64,000 nucleotides of DNA. It comes from G963665185 sp963665185. GTDB taxonomy: Bacteria; Desulfobacterota; Desulfovibrionia; Desulfovibrionales; Desulfovibrionaceae. This document shows, in pieces, positions 27,548 through 36,869 of this stretch. The position numbers and the translations under genes were made by a program. The notes beneath the pieces are model-generated. The model worked only from the letters and a program-made list of their open reading frames with translations, searched no databases and was not told the DNA's origin. How positions within the stretch are numbered: the stretch's first letter is position 1; every line of letters begins with the position of its first letter. Where the stretch lies: assembly GCA_963665185.2 (NCBI GenBank), contig CAXXPO010000003.1:124001-188000 (forward strand), read 5' to 3'.

Positions 27548-27661
27548 GGGCGTTGCGCAGATTCCGGTGTGCCGGGGTTTTCACACTCCTTTGGCGCACC
27601 GGACCATTTTTCGCACGCCAGACGTGCATGACCCGAACGGACACAAACAAGGAGGCGAGGC

Positions 27662-28135
27662 ATGAAGGTTGAAAAGATCAACATCGAGGGCAATCTCAAG
27701 CTGGAATCCGTATGCAACTACCTTGCGGATATTGCGGCCAGCCTGCGGGACGGGCAGATATGCGTGAGCAAAAACACCGACTTTGTCACGCTGGCCCCCT
27801 CCGACCAGCTGGAAGTGTCCATTGTCGCCGCCAAGAAAAAGGGCAAGGAAAAACTCCTCCTGAAACTGGCCTGGAAAAGCGAGCTGGACACCCCGGAAGC
27901 CCCAACGCTTTTCACCATCAGTTCGCAGGAACCCGAAGAAGAAACGGAGGGGGAAGAACCTGCGGAAGAAACATGCTGCGCGAAAAACGACGAAGAATGC
28001 CCGGCCAAGCCTTCAGCAGAAGTCGCCCCGGAACTGCAAGCCGAACAGCCGTCTGTTGCGCCGCAGGCCCAACCTGCCGCGCCCAAAAAGGCCGACAAGA
28101 AGGCATCTGCAAAATCCAAGACCGCTGCGAAATAG
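27662..28135 (+). CDS. Amphi-Trp domain protein 2
   Basis: 157 residues. The N-terminal 70 residues repeat the amphi-Trp pattern (LESVCNYLADIAASLRDGQI, LEVSIVAAKKKGKEKLLLKL, AWK). The tail is different: an acidic part with several Cys (EETCCAKNDEECPAKP), then an Ala/Pro/Lys-rich end that resembles histone-like tails (PKKADKKASAKSKTAAK). AGGAGG precedes ATG 27662. The 114-base gap from amphi-Trp 1 holds no strong terminator. Confidence 0.8.
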   Translation: MKVEKINIEGNLKLESVCNYLADIAASLRDGQICVSKNTDFVTLAPSDQLEVSIVAAKKKGKEKLLLKLAWKSELDTPEAPTLFTISSQEPEEETEGEEPAEETCCAKNDEECPAKPSAEVAPELQAEQPSVAPQAQPAAPKKADKKASAKSKTAAK

Positions 28136-28145
28136 CGCTACGCAC

Positions 28146-28174
28146 AAAAAACCGGGGGCATGCCCCGGTTTTTT
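28146..28174. terminator. Bidirectional terminator after amphi-Trp 2
   Basis: AAAAAACCGGGG (28146-28157), loop GCATG, CCCCGGTTTTTT (28163-28174). It closes the plus-strand operon and, read in reverse, also follows the minus-strand chemoreceptor that ends at 28262. Confidence 0.9.
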
Positions 28175-28261
28175 GTTTTCAAAAGTCTGCCGATTCTTCC
28201 CCGCCCGGTCACATCGACACAAGGACCGACAGAAACGGAAAGAAACCGCACCTGCGCATAC

Positions 28262-30682
28262 CTACTGGTCCGCCCCCATTTCCCGGATCAGCCGCTTCAG
28301 TTCGCCCGCCTGCCGCGCCAGGTCCGTAATGGCCTGCGTGGCGGCGTCCATACCCTGGCTGGTATCCATGGAGATGCGGGTAATCTCCTCCACCGCCGAG
28401 GTTATCTCCTCGCTGGAGGCGGACTGCTCCTCGCTGGCCGTGGCAATGGACTGCACCTGCAATGCGGTTTCATCCACCATCCCCACAATGGCCTCCAATG
28501 CCTGCCCCGATTTTTCCGCCAGGGCCGTGGACTCGCCAATGGCCTGCGTGGCCATTTCCGTGCCCCGCGTGCTCTGGCTGGTTCCGCGCTGGATGCGGCC
28601 GATGGCCTCGGTGACTTCCTTGGTGGCGCTCATGGTCTTTTCCGCCAGCTTCCGCACCTCGTCGGCCACAACGGCGAAGCCCCGTCCGGCATCCCCGGCG
28701 CGGGCCGCCTCAATGGCCGCGTTGAGCGCCAGCAGGTTGGTCTGGTCGGCAATGTCCTCGATCACATTGATGATCTTGCCGATCTCCTGCGCCCGCGTTT
28801 CCAGGTCCGCCATATTTGTCCGCAGGTCCGCGGCAAGATCGTTCACCCGGCCTATGGATGCGACAGCCTCGCGCACAACGCCCGCCCCTTCGGCAGCGTA
28901 ATGCTTGGCATTGGCCGCGTTCTCCGAGGCCTGGGACGCGTTCTTGGCCACTTCCAGAACCGTGGCGTTCATCTGCTCCATGGCCGTGGCGGTTTCCGCG
29001 GTACGGTCGTTCTGCAATTGCGACCCACGGCTGGCCTGCTCCACCTGGGCAGCCAGCTGATCGGCGGCGGAAGAGACAAGATCCGCAATGGTGTTGGCTT
29101 CGGCGGCCACACGGGCGATATTGTGGTTCTGTTCCAGGATGCGCTCCTCCTGCGCCTTGATCGCCGTCATATCCAGGTACAGACAGAACCCGCCAATGAT
29201 GTTTCCGTCCAGATCGCGCAACGGGGAAACATTCGCCCTGACAAAACGGACGCCTCCCTTTTTCCCGGTAATGGTCACATCCTTATCGCGCACGGTTTCA
29301 CCGGACGCCATCACCTGGGCGACGACAGTGCCTCGGCCCTTGTCTCCGTAAAAAACCTCACCCAGGCTCAATCCAAGACATTCGTCAGCCGGAGCGTCGA
29401 TTTCAAGCATGTCGAGACAGGGCTGGTTTATGTAGACAACCTTCTCCGTCTGGTCGGTCACAATGCCGGGCACGCTCAACCCCTTGAGGATACTCTCGGA
29501 AAATCCCAGCTTGTTCTTGATTTCCCCGACCATGGTCTTGACCGAAGAGATGGTGTCGCGGATAGCGTCGGGAGAATTGTAGTCTATGGTGGCGTCATAG
29601 TTGCCGTCGGCAACGCAGGCGGTGTAACGGACCAGCCTCTTGAGCGGAGCGCCTACCAGTTTCATCGCCAACCCCGTGACCAGGCTGGCCAGAACGAGCA
29701 GCACCACTGCGGCCACGGCACTGGACCGAACGACCTGGACATCGGCGCCCTGAAGCATATCCGCATTGTTCATGCCCACGGCGATGTACCAGTCCCACGG
29801 TGCGAAATAGCGGACATACACGGTTCTGGGTTCACCGTTCAGCTCGTAGCTGTACACTCCGTCTTTTTTTTCCAAAACATCCCGGGGCATTCCCAAATCC
29901 AAAACCGACTGGCCAACTTCCTCCTTGTTCTGATCCACAAGGATCTTGCCTTTGGGGTCAAAGGCAATGGCGAATCCCTTGCCCTGGATATTGGCGCTGG
30001 CAATGGTTTTTTCCACATGGCTGGTGAGTATTTTCCGTCCGGTGTAGATGACGGCCACAATCTGTTTGCGCACATCCCGGATGGGCTTGTAGGCCGTGAG
30101 ATACCAGGCATTGACCACAAAGGCTTTGCCCATGAAGGTTTCGCCGTTCATGACCGCCTTGTAGACCGGGCTGGATTCGGGGATGTATGTACCTGTTGCC
30201 CGCTCGCCATCGAGCTTGCGCACATTGGTGGAGATGCGCACCAGCTTGCCGGGCAGAACCTGAAACACTGTGGCCGTTCCCCCAACCATTTTCTGAACTC
30301 TGTCCACCACGCCGGGATCGTTCAAGGCCGTGGAACTTGCCATGATGGTCGGCATGTCCACCTGTTCGCCCTCATTGGTCGCCTGGTTGACAATGGTCAT
30401 GGTTCTGGTCTTGGTCTTGTCGACATACAGGATGCCAAGGCCTTTGATTTCCGATTCCAGCAAACTGAGGTCGGATGAAACCTTCTCCTGGGTGATGCTG
30501 TTCTGCCCGGACAGATCGTTGTAAAGAGTATCGCAGACCGAATGGATCGTCATTTCCGCGAGTTCTTCCAGAGAACTCCTTACCTGTAAAAGGGTTATGG
30601 CGGTAAGCAAAACGATCGAGACAAGAACAATGCCCATGGTCGTCAGGATGATCTTGGCATTGAATGACAGGCGGCTGAACAT
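28262..30682 (-). CDS. Methyl-accepting chemotaxis protein (Cache-HAMP-PAS), paralog 1
   Basis: 806 residues. Order: membrane helix (residues 9-31, AKIILTTMGIVLVSIVLL), periplasmic Cache_3-Cache_2-type sensor to about 285 (FQVLPGKLVRISTNVRK, DGERATGTYIPESSPVYKAV), second helix (SSAVAAVVLLVLASLVTG), HAMP, PAS (about 360-490), and signalling domain with the hairpin tip motif (EIGKIINVIEDIADQTNLLA). ATG 30682 is chosen for GGAG six bases upstream, not an earlier in-frame ATG. No NWETF-type CheR tether at the C-terminus. Ligand unknown. The next minus-strand gene is a close paralog. Confidence 0.95.
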   Translation of the reverse strand: MFSRLSFNAKIILTTMGIVLVSIVLLTAITLLQVRSSLEELAEMTIHSVCDTLYNDLSGQNSITQEKVSSDLSLLESEIKGLGILYVDKTKTRTMTIVNQATNEGEQVDMPTIMASSTALNDPGVVDRVQKMVGGTATVFQVLPGKLVRISTNVRKLDGERATGTYIPESSPVYKAVMNGETFMGKAFVVNAWYLTAYKPIRDVRKQIVAVIYTGRKILTSHVEKTIASANIQGKGFAIAFDPKGKILVDQNKEEVGQSVLDLGMPRDVLEKKDGVYSYELNGEPRTVYVRYFAPWDWYIAVGMNNADMLQGADVQVVRSSAVAAVVLLVLASLVTGLAMKLVGAPLKRLVRYTACVADGNYDATIDYNSPDAIRDTISSVKTMVGEIKNKLGFSESILKGLSVPGIVTDQTEKVVYINQPCLDMLEIDAPADECLGLSLGEVFYGDKGRGTVVAQVMASGETVRDKDVTITGKKGGVRFVRANVSPLRDLDGNIIGGFCLYLDMTAIKAQEERILEQNHNIARVAAEANTIADLVSSAADQLAAQVEQASRGSQLQNDRTAETATAMEQMNATVLEVAKNASQASENAANAKHYAAEGAGVVREAVASIGRVNDLAADLRTNMADLETRAQEIGKIINVIEDIADQTNLLALNAAIEAARAGDAGRGFAVVADEVRKLAEKTMSATKEVTEAIGRIQRGTSQSTRGTEMATQAIGESTALAEKSGQALEAIVGMVDETALQVQSIATASEEQSASSEEITSAVEEITRISMDTSQGMDAATQAITDLARQAGELKRLIREMGADQ

Positions 30683-31075
30683 ATGATGCTCCAAGGCCCT
30701 GAGGTGATGTTGCAAGCCTTTGCAAAAAAACGCAAAAGCAAAACAACGGGATGTACATAAAGATCAAAAGATGCCTCTCTTAATCTTATGTCACTCGTTG
30801 CAGGATCGTCAACTTTTATGCACAAACAGAAGAATCGGATATGAAAAGGATAGCATGCTTTTTATACAAGCGATGCCGGGTCCTCTCACACACAACATCA
30901 CATTCCGCTGACGGATTGTATTGTATGCCGATATGACGAACGCCAAACAGGCGAAACAGCGAAAGCGACCGGCTATTGACCGGTCGCTTTCGCTGTTTCG
31001 CCTGATGTTGCAGGCAAATCGATACATGAAGCCTTTCATGCAAAAGGCGCTTCCGAAGGAACAACCAATAAAAAA
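30683..31075. other. Intergenic region between the two chemoreceptor genes
   Basis: 393 bases holding the leader of paralog 1 and the 3' end region of paralog 2. Apart from the large hairpin at 30949-31003 nothing else was recognised. It is AT-richer than the genes (for example 30721-30800). No reliable promoter boxes were found. Confidence 0.6.
30949..31003. terminator. 24-bp perfect hairpin downstream of chemoreceptor 2
   Basis: Both arms are 24 bases (30949-30972 and 30980-31003) with a seven-base loop CTATTGA. Arm ends read AGGCGAAACAGC and GCTGTTTCGCCT. There is no T-run on either side. It probably ends or protects transcripts of the paralog at 31076, which reads towards it. Its length is far above that of a normal terminator stem. 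Confidence 0.65.
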
Positions 31076-33487
31076 TCAAATCATTTCGTTGATCAACCTT
31101 TTCAGCTGTCCTGCCTGTTGCGCCAGCGCGGCAATGGATTGCGCGGCTTCGTCCATCCCCCTGCTGGTATCCATGGAAATACGGGTGATATCTTCGACCG
31201 AGCCGGTAATCTCCTCGCTGGCCGCGGACTGCTCCTCGCTGGCCGTGGCAATGGACTGCACCTGCAAGGCGGTTTCATCCACCATGCCGACAATGGCTTC
31301 CAGCACTTCCCCCGACTTCTCCGCCAGCACCGTGGCCTCGCCAATGGCCTGCGTGGCCATTTCCGTACCTTTCGTGCTTTGGCTGGTTCCCCGCTGGATG
31401 CGGCCTATGGCCTCGGTGACTTCCCTGGTGGCGTTCATGGTCTTTTCCGCCAGTTTGCGGACTTCGTCGGCCACAACCGCGAACCCCCGCCCGGCATCCC
31501 CGGCGCGGGCCGCTTCAATGGCCGCGTTGAGCGCCAGCAGGTTGGTCTGATCGGCTATATCTTCGATCACATTGATGATCGTACCTATCTCCCGCGCCCT
31601 GGACTCCAGGTCGTCCATATTGGAACGCAACTCCGCGGCCATGCCGTTTACCCGGCTTATGGAAGCGACAGCCTCGCGCACGACGTCCGCCCCTTTGGCA
31701 GCGTACTGCTTGGCACTGCCCGCATTCTCCGAGGCCTGGGAAGCGTTCCTGGCCACTTCCAGGACCGTGGCGTTCATTTCCTCCATGGCCGTGGCGGTTT
31801 CCGCGGTGCGCTCCGTCTGCAACTGCGAACCGCGGCCGGCCTGCTCCACCTGGGCCGTCAATTCTTCGGCCGCCGTGGAAACAAGGTCGGCTATGGTATT
31901 GGCCTCGGCGGCCACGCGGGCGATATTGCTGTTCTGTTCCAGAATCTGACGTTCCTTTGCCCGGGTTTCCGTCATATCCAGATACAGGCAAAAGCCGCCG
32001 ATGATGTTTCCGTCCAAGTCCCGCAGCGGGGAAACATTCGCCCTTACAAAACGGACGCCGCCCTTTTTCCCGGTAATGGTCACATCCTTATCGCGCACGG
32101 TTTCACCGGATTGCATCACCTGGGCGACAACAGTGGCGCGTTTTCCGTCTCCGTAAAATACCTCGCCCAGGCTCAGCCCATGGCAATCGTCAGCCGAAGC
32201 GTCGATTTCAAGCATGTCGAGGCAGGGCTGGTTTATGTAGACGATTTTCTCCGCAGTATCCGTCACGATGCCAGGCACGCTCAATCCCTGGAGAATGCTT
32301 TCGGAAAATCCCAATTTGTTCTTGATTTCCCCGACCATGGTCTTGACCGAGGAGATGGTGTCGCGGATGGCGTCGGGCGACTGGTAATCTATGGTTGCGT
32401 CGTAATCCCCACGCGCCACGCAAGAAGCGTAGCGCACCAGATCCCTGAGCGGAGCGCCAACCAATTTCATGGCAAAACCCGTGACCAGGCTGGCCAGGAT
32501 GAGCAGCACCACCGCAGCCACCGCACTGGACTTGACAACTTCAAGGTCGGCCCCCTGAAGCATGTCGGCATCGTTCATGCCCACGGCGACATACCAGTTC
32601 CATGGCGCGAAACAACGCACATAGACCGTCTTGGAAACCCCGGCCTCGGTGTATCTGTAAAAACCGTCCTTTCCATTCAGCACATCCGGGGACAGACCGA
32701 GTTCGGCAATGGACCGCCCCACTTTCGCCTCGTCAACATCGGCCAGCACCTGCCCCTTGTCGTCAAAGGCGAAGGCAAACCCCTTTCCCTGGATATTCGC
32801 CTCCACGATGGTCTTCTGCACATGCCTGGTCAGCATCTCGCGGCCGACATAGATGACCGCGATAATCCGGTCGCGCACGTCCCGGACAGGCTTGTACGCG
32901 GTAAGATACCATCCGTTGACCACAAACGCCTTGCCTCGGAAGATCTCGCCGTTCATGACCGCCTTGTACACGGGGCTGGATTCCGGAATATACGAGCCAG
33001 TGGCTCGTTCGCCATCCGACTTGCGCACATTGGTGGCGATGCGCACCAGCTTTCCGGGCAGTACCTGGAAAACCGTGGCCGTTCCCCCGACCATCTTCTG
33101 CACGTTGTCCACCGCCACGGGATCGTCCAACGACGTGGAGCTTGCCAGAATGGTGGGCAGAACCGCTTCTTCCGACTGATTGGTCACCTGATTGGTTATG
33201 GTCACTTTCCTGGTCTGCCGTTTGTTCAGATACAGCATGCCAAGGCTCTCGATCTCTTTTTCCAGCAAGGTGAGGTCCGAAGTGACCTTTTCCAGGGCGA
33301 CGCTGTTCTGTCCGCTCAGATCATTATGCAACGTGTCGCAGACCGAATGGATGGTCATCTCCGCGAGTTCCTCCAGAGATTTCTTCACCTGAAGAAGCGT
33401 GATTCCGGTGAGCAGGACGATGGTGACCAGGACGATCCCCATGGTGGTCAGGATGATCTTTGCATTGAACGACAAGCGCTTGAACAT
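31076..33487 (-). CDS. Methyl-accepting chemotaxis protein (Cache-HAMP-PAS), paralog 2
   Basis: 803 residues with the same architecture as paralog 1. PAS, signalling and membrane parts are almost identical to it, for example GGVRFVRANVSPLRDLDGNI. The Cache sensor differs clearly: LGMLYLNKRQTRKVTITNQV replaces LGILYVDKTKTRTMTIVNQA. ATG 33487 is chosen for GGAG upstream. Duplication followed by sensor divergence fits best. No cheA/cheW genes are near, so it should feed the main chemotaxis system. Confidence 0.95.
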   Translation of the reverse strand: MFKRLSFNAKIILTTMGIVLVTIVLLTGITLLQVKKSLEELAEMTIHSVCDTLHNDLSGQNSVALEKVTSDLTLLEKEIESLGMLYLNKRQTRKVTITNQVTNQSEEAVLPTILASSTSLDDPVAVDNVQKMVGGTATVFQVLPGKLVRIATNVRKSDGERATGSYIPESSPVYKAVMNGEIFRGKAFVVNGWYLTAYKPVRDVRDRIIAVIYVGREMLTRHVQKTIVEANIQGKGFAFAFDDKGQVLADVDEAKVGRSIAELGLSPDVLNGKDGFYRYTEAGVSKTVYVRCFAPWNWYVAVGMNDADMLQGADLEVVKSSAVAAVVLLILASLVTGFAMKLVGAPLRDLVRYASCVARGDYDATIDYQSPDAIRDTISSVKTMVGEIKNKLGFSESILQGLSVPGIVTDTAEKIVYINQPCLDMLEIDASADDCHGLSLGEVFYGDGKRATVVAQVMQSGETVRDKDVTITGKKGGVRFVRANVSPLRDLDGNIIGGFCLYLDMTETRAKERQILEQNSNIARVAAEANTIADLVSTAAEELTAQVEQAGRGSQLQTERTAETATAMEEMNATVLEVARNASQASENAGSAKQYAAKGADVVREAVASISRVNGMAAELRSNMDDLESRAREIGTIINVIEDIADQTNLLALNAAIEAARAGDAGRGFAVVADEVRKLAEKTMNATREVTEAIGRIQRGTSQSTKGTEMATQAIGEATVLAEKSGEVLEAIVGMVDETALQVQSIATASEEQSAASEEITGSVEDITRISMDTSRGMDEAAQSIAALAQQAGQLKRLINEMI

Positions 33488-33864
33488 ATGAGGCTCCACT
33501 ATCCAAAGGTGATGCTGCAAATCCTTCCAATGCTGCAAACCAAAGCCATGCGGCATGCATATTTAACAAAATATGAATTTTGCTTAGCCCATCAGGACAG
33601 AAGACGTCAACAATTGCACACGAATGTCACATCCATGGAAGCATCGCAGCGGGAATCATAAAAATAAATCTGCAGAAGAACTTCCACATTGCGGAAAGGC
33701 CGTAGGGGAAAACATCCGCAGGGCAACAACGGTCCGCCCCGGCAGGCGGGAAAAGCTTTGACGGGAAGAGCCTGCGGTGTTTCCAAGAAACGAAATACAA
33801 TAGCCACAGGGGCAAGAAAGAGACCGCGACGATTGAAAGAAGCTGGGGATCCTGACGTTCCGTG
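33488..33864. other. Upstream region of chemoreceptor 2
   Basis: 377 bases before a minus-strand gene. A small A/T palindrome CATATTT-AACA-AAATATG lies at 33558-33575. No convincing sigma-54 or sigma-28 promoter was found on either strand. The rest is unremarkable. Confidence 0.5.
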
Positions 33865-35103
33865 CTACGATACCATGCAAAAGACAAGTTGCTCGAGCAG
33901 GCTTTGGAGCGCTCCGTACACCCCGCCGGAGCTTGGCGGCGGTCCGAACAGGGCGCTCCGCTGCTCCTTCAGCCCGGTCACGCACACGCCCTGCGGCGCA
34001 TGGGACAGGGCCATGTCCAGCCGTTCGGCCAGAAGATACCCGGAAACATCTGTACAAAACCCCTTCAACAGTCGCGCGAATTCGGAAGAATGCCCGCGCC
34101 AATGCTCCAACGCCCCGGTTCCCGGCTCGCACGACAGACAGTAACGCACCAGGGCGTACAGGGAGTTGATCGCCAATCCCGGCAGGCCGCGCCGCCAGCC
34201 CATAAGCCAGGGCGTACGCTCGAACAGCAGAAAATGGTCCCTGCCCTGGGCGATGATGTTTTCCAGACAGCCGCAGGCGGCGGACAAAACAGGATCGTCC
34301 CATTTCATCGGCTCGCCGCGCAGGTTCCACTCGGGAACACCATGCACGGCATTCCCGCCCACCGCATCCCAACCGCCCAACTCCCGCAACAAGGAAAACA
34401 GCCAGCCATTGGCCTGGGGAGAGGCCGGGGTTTCCAGATGGGCGTAACTGAGCACGTACCTGCCCTTTCCGTGCCCGCCCTGCACCAGGCAGGGCTGGTC
34501 GCGCATGAAGTCGGGCCGCAGCTTGATCTGATATTTCTCTTCCCAGACGGACAGGGCCGGTTCCGGCAAGTCCGCCAGCCGCATGTCCGCCACCCAGAAG
34601 TCATCGGCAGGCGCTTCGTACGTGGCCAGCACATGCAGCCCGCAGTCCTGGTCCGGCGCGAAACGGGCAGGCCACCACACCGGCAGGACGGCGTCCCTGC
34701 CCAGAACCGACGGCGCAAGCGCCTGCTCCCCATGCACCCGCACCCGCATGTGGCCGCTCACCAGATGCTGCAGCCGGCTCTCGAACGGCCTGCGGCACCA
34801 GGGGCAGAGCTTCAGGCCGCCATCGGACAGCCCCAATCCGGCCCCGCCGCAAAATCCCAGATAATTTCCCCCCCGCGCCACGAAATCCCGCACCGCACCA
34901 ATGCCCTGCGGTCCCAAGGCCTGCGCCTTGCGCCGCGCATTGCCGCCCGGAACGATGAGCAGCCCCGCCGACTCCCCGTCCAGACAGCCCCCGGCCACAT
35001 CATGGCCGCGCACCAGCCGCGCCGGAACGCTCCAGGCCTCCAGCGCCTTGAGCACCAAAAGGCCCCAGATATGGGAATCGTCCCAAAGGATGTGTATTGC
35101 CAT
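33865..35103 (-). CDS. BPL_N (biotin-protein-ligase N-terminal type) protein
   Basis: 412 residues. The N-terminus (AIHILWDDSHIWGLLVLKAL) and the LLIVPGGNARRKAQALGPQG and FVARGGNYLGFCGGAGLGL segments fit the BPL_N glutamine-amidotransferase-like fold. The GFCGGAG turn occupies the nucleophile-elbow position. No biotin-ligase catalytic domain is fused. A CPWCRRPF motif at about residues 108-115 is unusual. The C-terminal 150 residues are not recognised. The substrate is unknown. ATG 35103 is used; its ribosome-binding site is weak. Confidence 0.7.
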   Translation of the reverse strand: MAIHILWDDSHIWGLLVLKALEAWSVPARLVRGHDVAGGCLDGESAGLLIVPGGNARRKAQALGPQGIGAVRDFVARGGNYLGFCGGAGLGLSDGGLKLCPWCRRPFESRLQHLVSGHMRVRVHGEQALAPSVLGRDAVLPVWWPARFAPDQDCGLHVLATYEAPADDFWVADMRLADLPEPALSVWEEKYQIKLRPDFMRDQPCLVQGGHGKGRYVLSYAHLETPASPQANGWLFSLLRELGGWDAVGGNAVHGVPEWNLRGEPMKWDDPVLSAACGCLENIIAQGRDHFLLFERTPWLMGWRRGLPGLAINSLYALVRYCLSCEPGTGALEHWRGHSSEFARLLKGFCTDVSGYLLAERLDMALSHAPQGVCVTGLKEQRSALFGPPPSSGGVYGALQSLLEQLVFCMVS

Positions 35104-35246
35104 TTTCAGCACCAATTTTGCAGAATAAAATAGAAGATCATAGCCTCTAACTGCGGATCAATTCCATTCCGGCAGACAGAGCAGACAACGTATAGATCCA
35201 GCAGACAGGTATTGACCACAATGGGAGGGATGCCTCAATTCCTACA

Positions 35247-35573
35247 TCAGGCAATGGCATCTCTCATTTTTTCCGGGGGCATGGGTCTTACCTCCCTCTC
35301 TATCCGATCCACCAGCCCCTCGTCCTGGGCCTTCTGAAGCTCATATTCAGCCTGAAGCCCAAGCCAAAGCTGATGCGAGGTTCCAAAGAATTTCGCCAAC
35401 CTAAGGGCCGTGTCCAAGGTTATACCGCGTTTTCCAGCGACGACATCGTAAAGACGCTGGTTCGGAACTCCAACTGCAATAGCCAGTTGTCCCGGTGATA
35501 TGTTCAAAGGCTTCAGGAACTCTTCCTTCAAAATTCGACCCGGATGAATCGGCGCAATTATTCTTTCAGCCAT
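35247..35573 (-). CDS. higA: HigA-type antitoxin (XRE HTH)
   Basis: 108 residues. HPGRILKEEFLKPLNISPGQ is the family hallmark, then HTH residues LAIAVGVPNQRLYDVVAGKR. HigA binds DNA and neutralises the HigB mRNA interferase. ATG 35573 is preferred, seven bases after AGGAGG. It follows the toxin gene after 11 bases, the typical higB-higA order. Confidence 0.9.
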   Translation of the reverse strand: MAERIIAPIHPGRILKEEFLKPLNISPGQLAIAVGVPNQRLYDVVAGKRGITLDTALRLAKFFGTSHQLWLGLQAEYELQKAQDEGLVDRIEREVRPMPPEKMRDAIA

Positions 35574-35584
35574 GACCATACCTC

Positions 35585-35863
35585 CTAGTGGTAATCCGTA
35601 ATTTCAACGTCATGGGCATCTTGTTCTTCCCAAATGAAACATATCCGCCATTGGTCATTAATGCGGATACTGTGCTGCCCTTCCCGATCTCCTCTGAGAC
35701 ATTCCAGACGATTGCCGGGAGGGATTCTGAGGTCATCCAGGGAATACGCACGATTCAGCAGCATCAACTTCATAAGGGCCTTCTCCCACAACTCGGAAGG
35801 AAGTTTTGTCCTTTGTCGGTCCCACAATTTAGGGGCGATCTTCCCTTTGAACGACTTAATCAT
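35585..35863 (-). CDS. higB: HigB-type toxin (RelE-like RNase)
   Basis: 92 residues. DLRIPPGNRLECLRGDREGQ and HSIRINDQWRICFIWEEQDA are HigB/RelE core segments, and the end VEITDYH is typical. HigB cuts mRNA on the ribosome. The gene pair looks complete. The surrounding DNA is repeat-rich, in line with a mobile addiction module, although no mobility gene is near. Confidence 0.88.
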   Translation of the reverse strand: MIKSFKGKIAPKLWDRQRTKLPSELWEKALMKLMLLNRAYSLDDLRIPPGNRLECLRGDREGQHSIRINDQWRICFIWEEQDAHDVEITDYH

Positions 35864-36058
35864 AACTCATGAGTAATGAGTCCCGTGACTACTGTCAATC
35901 CGCAAGAAGTATGGTGGACGGATTATTGAGGACTCATCCAGCCAAGCATAAAGGGCGGGAAAAGGACGGGTTTGCTTCCCGAACGCTTGTGGTGTAAAGC
36001 GACTCGGTAACACGGGGGCGAGTTCAAGGGCTGTGTCATAAAGGTTGTGAAAGGAAAA

Positions 36059-36104
36059 GAGTCCGAGGGAAGCCCCTTTTGCAAAAGGGGCTTCCCTCGG
36101 ACTC
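36059..36104. repeat. 46-bp perfect palindrome
   Basis: GAGTCCGAGGGAAGCCCC (36059-36076) continues through TTTTGCAAAA to the exact mirror GGGGCTTCCCTCGGACTC (36087-36104). There is no unpaired loop beyond the central GC. It lies between higB and the 200-bp tandem array, 820 bases before valS. It could be a cruciform or a protein-binding site; a terminator is also possible although no stop codon is near. Confidence 0.85.
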
Positions 36105-36160
36105 CCTTCCTCAAAACATCTCGATCCCGCTCACGCGCCGTCACCCGCAAGACAACCTGA

Positions 36161-36869
36161 GTCCACCCTCCCGGTGGACTTGAAAGAGGTTCACAAACCG
36201 GGAATATACACACCCCGGATGGTGCAATAAAATGTTCTGGAAGGGGGAGCGCGAGGGGGAGAACCTCTCGACTGACCGGATCGCAAAGGACGTCCTGTCC
36301 TTTGCTTGAAACGGCTCCGCAGAATTGCGATTCTGCTTCGCCTCACGGTGCTGCGCACCGGTCCACCCTCCTGGTGGACTTGAAAGAGGTTCACAAACCG
36401 GGAATATACACACCCCGGATGGTGCAATAAAATGTTCTGGAAGGGGGAGCGCGAGGGGGAGAACCTCTCGACTGACCGGATCGCAAAGGACGTCCTGTCC
36501 TTTGCTTGAAACGGCTCCGCAGAATTACGATTCTGCTTCGCCTCACGGTGCTGCGCACCGGTCCACCCTCCTGGTGGACTTGAAAGAGGTTCACAAACCG
36601 GGAATATACACACCCCGGATGGTGCAATAAAATGTTCTGGAAGGGGGAGCGCGAGGGGGAGAACCTCTCGACTGACCGGATCGCAAAGGACGTCCTGTCC
36701 TTTGCTTGAAACGGCTCCGCAGAATTACGATTCTGCTTCGCCTCACGGTGCTGCGCACCGGTCCACCCTCCTGGTGGACTTGAAAGAGGTTCACAAACCG
36801 GGAATATACACACCCCGGATGGTGCAATAAAATGTTCTGGAAGGGGGAGCGCGAGGGGGAGAACCTCTT
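36161..36869. repeat. 200-bp tandem repeat array, about 3.5 units
   Basis: Each unit begins GTCCACCCTCCTGGTGGACT at 36361, 36561 and 36761, with a related start at 36161 (CCCGG for CCTGG). The period is exactly 200. Units are near identical; one visible change is GAATTGCGATT against GAATTACGATT. The first unit is complete from 36161. The last is cut off at GAACCTCT. Each unit contains GTCCACC-N5-GGTGGAC. Because 200 is not a multiple of three, open frames on the minus strand shift from unit to unit, so no single repeat protein is likely. No spacers are present. Confidence 0.92.

Noticed and set aside
28160..33661. Long plus-strand open frames opposite both chemoreceptor genes.
   Set aside because: The chemoreceptors are certain and the antisense products are repetitive in composition without motifs.
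36161..36869. CRISPR array.
   Set aside because: Units are 200 bp and contiguous with no unique spacers, and no cas genes are present.
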